A stretch of DNA of 24,940 bases from NCBI GenBank assembly GCA_037447605.1, contig CM074815.1, positions 2,693,020 through 2,717,959 on the forward strand. The letters run 5' to 3'. Position numbers and translations under genes: made by a program. The notes under the pieces were generated by a model. It was not told the DNA's origin. It ran no database searches and saw only the letters and a list, made by a program, of their open reading frames with translations. This DNA is from Zygnema circumcarinatum. Its lineage: Eukaryota > Streptophyta > Zygnematophyceae > Zygnematales > Zygnemataceae. Below are positions 23,474-24,940 of the stretch, piece after piece; the stretch's first letter is position 1; every line of letters begins with the position of its first letter.

Positions 23474-23479
23474 ATTGTG

Positions 23480-24013
23480 ACAAGACGTCACCACCGTACA
23501 ATACTGGAATCTCTGACGTGGCTCACAATGGTCGGTCTACATGCCATACAAGCGTTTACTGTTTTACGGCGCACTGAACCGTTCGCGAACAGGACTGCAT
23601 GTGCATCGCTCTCATGGAAACTCCCGCTAGCTCGCTCGGTGGGCTGAGCTGGCGCTGGCCAATGGAACCCCCGCAAGTCAAAAGTGCGAAATTCTGTTCA
23701 AAATTTAGTGAAGTCATGAGAGCATGGCCCTCGAAGCATGTTGAACAACAAGTTGCCTTTAGTTATCATTTTGCATTCTGGAGCAATGCAATGTTGTAAA
23801 ACCTTAGTAACCTTAATGAAATAAGTACAAAATATGTTTCAAAAGTGCCTATGAGATAGTCGCGTCACTGCGTTAAAGAGTCAAGTCGATTTTCAGTCAC
23901 CGAACACGCCGTCGTAGTCACAGTCAGTCTAGTCATACATTGGCTAACCAATCTAGTCATATGTTTGGCTAACCATCCTCATGACATCCATACCCAACAA
24001 CACCACTCATAAA
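23480..24013. other. Region without recognised gene
   Basis: Short frames only. TTGGCTAACCAATCTAGTCATA and TTGGCTAACCATCCTCATGACA (about 23940-23984) form a two-copy direct repeat. It may hold 3' UTR of LRR gene 2. Confidence 0.35.
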
Positions 24014-24140
24014 AGCAGACCGACCAATTGCAGGAACGACCACGAGTCGAGACTCTTCAGGTTCCCGTTTCTGTTGCCGTTTCCGTTCCCATTTCCGTCA
24101 CATGGAACCGCCCTCCAACGAGGTCCATGGTGAGCATGTC
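24014..24140 (-). other. Possible 3' exon or 3' UTR of LRR gene 2
   Basis: A good acceptor (ttctatgcag) is followed by an open frame ending VPCDGNGNGNGNRNGN, then LKSLDSWSFLQLVGLLL and a stop. The hydrophobic end resembles a GPI-type tail like that of gene 1. Joined to the phase-1 donor at 24605, however, the first codon becomes TGA. Either the protein stops there and this is 3' UTR, another donor is used, or the gene is decaying. Confidence 0.25.
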
Positions 24141-24185
24141 CTGCATAGAACATGGCGATTTCGTTTTAGTCATAAGCAGAGGAAG

Positions 24186-24550
24186 ACATCTCTCTCGCTC
24201 TCTCTCTCACACTCTCTCTCACACTCTCTCTCTCTCATCCTCATGGCACCTCTTGATTCCTCTCTGTCTCTCTCACTCCCCTCTGTGGCCCACTTGACCC
24301 CTCTTTCCCTCTTTCGCCCCCTCCCTCCACCTGATGCCTCACTTCCTCTCTCTCCCTCCCCTCCATCTCTACGCTCCCCTTTCTCCCCCACATATTCCTC
24401 CATCTCTCTCTCCCTCCCCCTCTCTCCCCCCTCTCTCCCCCCTCTCTGCCTACCTCTTTCCCTCGTCCCTTCCCCTCTCCCCCTCCCTCCCACTCCCCCC
24501 CTCCCTCCCTCCCTCTCTCCCCCCACCACTCTCCTCCCACCCTCCCCTTT
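24186..24550. repeat. CT-rich microsatellite downstream of the LRR gene 2 Cys-rich exon
   Basis: CTCTCT, CTCCCC and CCTCCCT repeats just beyond the donor at 24605, the same relative place as the CT array next to gene 1 exon 18. Confidence 0.95.
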
Positions 24551-24604
24551 CATCCAACCAATCCCCCACAGGAGGCGGAGTCGGTCCAGGGCTGTGGGAC
24601 TCAC

Positions 24605-24927
24605 ATCGCACGCATGTGAACTTATTGCCGGCGGTCGTCGAGTAGCCTCTCTCGCACGTACACGTGGCACCCGCTGTGCCCTTACCGGAGCAGTATCCGA
24701 ACTCGCCGCACGCCCCACCCGTCTGCTTCGAGTTGCAAAATTTTGCGCATTCCGAGTCCGACTTTTGCTTTCCGAAACTGCCCGGAGTTCGGAGACAGTT
24801 TCCGGAAGCGGTCGGGAGGGGGCTCTTAGAGGATCTCTGAACGCTGGAAAAATAGTTGTTGTCAAGGCGGGCTTCCTCCAGTTCTGGAAGCTCCGCATCG
24901 CCGGAAAACGAGTTTTTGTCCAAATAT
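24605..24927 (-). CDS. LRR gene 2 (paralog of gene 1), Cys-rich exon; gene continues past right edge
   Basis: After an acceptor (ttttcag, ending at 24928) the exon opens in phase 2 with an LRR start (YLDKNSFSGDAELPELEEA), then LDNNYFSSVQ. The same Cys module as exon 18 of gene 1 follows: GNCL, QKSDSEC, AKFC, GGACG, GYC, ATCTC and FTC. It ends in phase 1 (CGA T|gtgagt), as in gene 1. Matching phases, Cys spacing and gene orientation make it a paralog. Its upstream repeats and signal peptide lie to the right of the window. The 3' exon is unclear: the best acceptor, at 24141, would create TGA at the junction, giving a protein that ends right after FTCVR. Confidence 0.8.
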
Positions 24928-24940
24928 CTGAAAAAGAATG

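Overview
The window is nuclear DNA from an intron-rich green-lineage eukaryote. Genes have many short exons with GT-AG introns, the leucine-rich repeats (LRRs) are plant-type with one repeat per ~72-nt exon, retroelement primer sites match plant initiator tRNA-Met, and telobox-like AAACCCTA strings, long GA/CT microsatellites and dense transposon debris are present. A streptophyte alga such as Chara is my best guess; this is inference, because no marker gene settles it.

Three protein genes are supported, all on the minus strand. (1) 710-9109: a 19-exon gene for a predicted 605-residue secreted LRR protein with signal peptide, LRR N-terminal cap, 15 repeats, a Cys-rich/EGF-like module and a short hydrophobic C-terminal tail that looks like a GPI signal. 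No kinase domain is seen. (2) 16434-19988: a complete 9-exon type-B carboxylesterase/cholinesterase-like gene (619 residues) with signal peptide and Ser-Glu-His triad. (3) 24605-24927 and beyond the right edge: the Cys-rich exon of a second LRR gene, paralogous to the first with the same splice phases. The layout is LRR gene, esterase, LRR gene, all transcribed leftward. All three products probably enter the secretory pathway and may act at the cell surface, but no sequence evidence links their functions.

Between the genes lie transposon layers. 10307-11492 is a small inverted-repeat element (family A) split by a fold-back element (family B) with a perfect 8-bp target duplication. 11719-12760 holds two pogo-like TA-flanked MITEs (family C) abutting at one TA, followed by another inverted-repeat element (family D, 12783-13178). 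13.5-15.6 kb holds an LTR end with its tRNA-Met primer site, a TRIM-like miniature LTR element in the opposite orientation, a truncated family C copy ending in a G-rich tract, and a broken Ty3/gypsy integrase. 20.5-23.5 kb holds a stray copy of esterase exon 8 plus part of intron 7, cut in two by nested elements that include a 575-bp near-perfect hairpin with an 8-bp target duplication.

Introns of gene 1 carry several tandem arrays: GA/CT microsatellites, a 43-bp minisatellite, a TATCG-rich tract and a 21-bp TGACGTGA-based minisatellite. Most long open frames outside the listed exons come from these low-complexity arrays.
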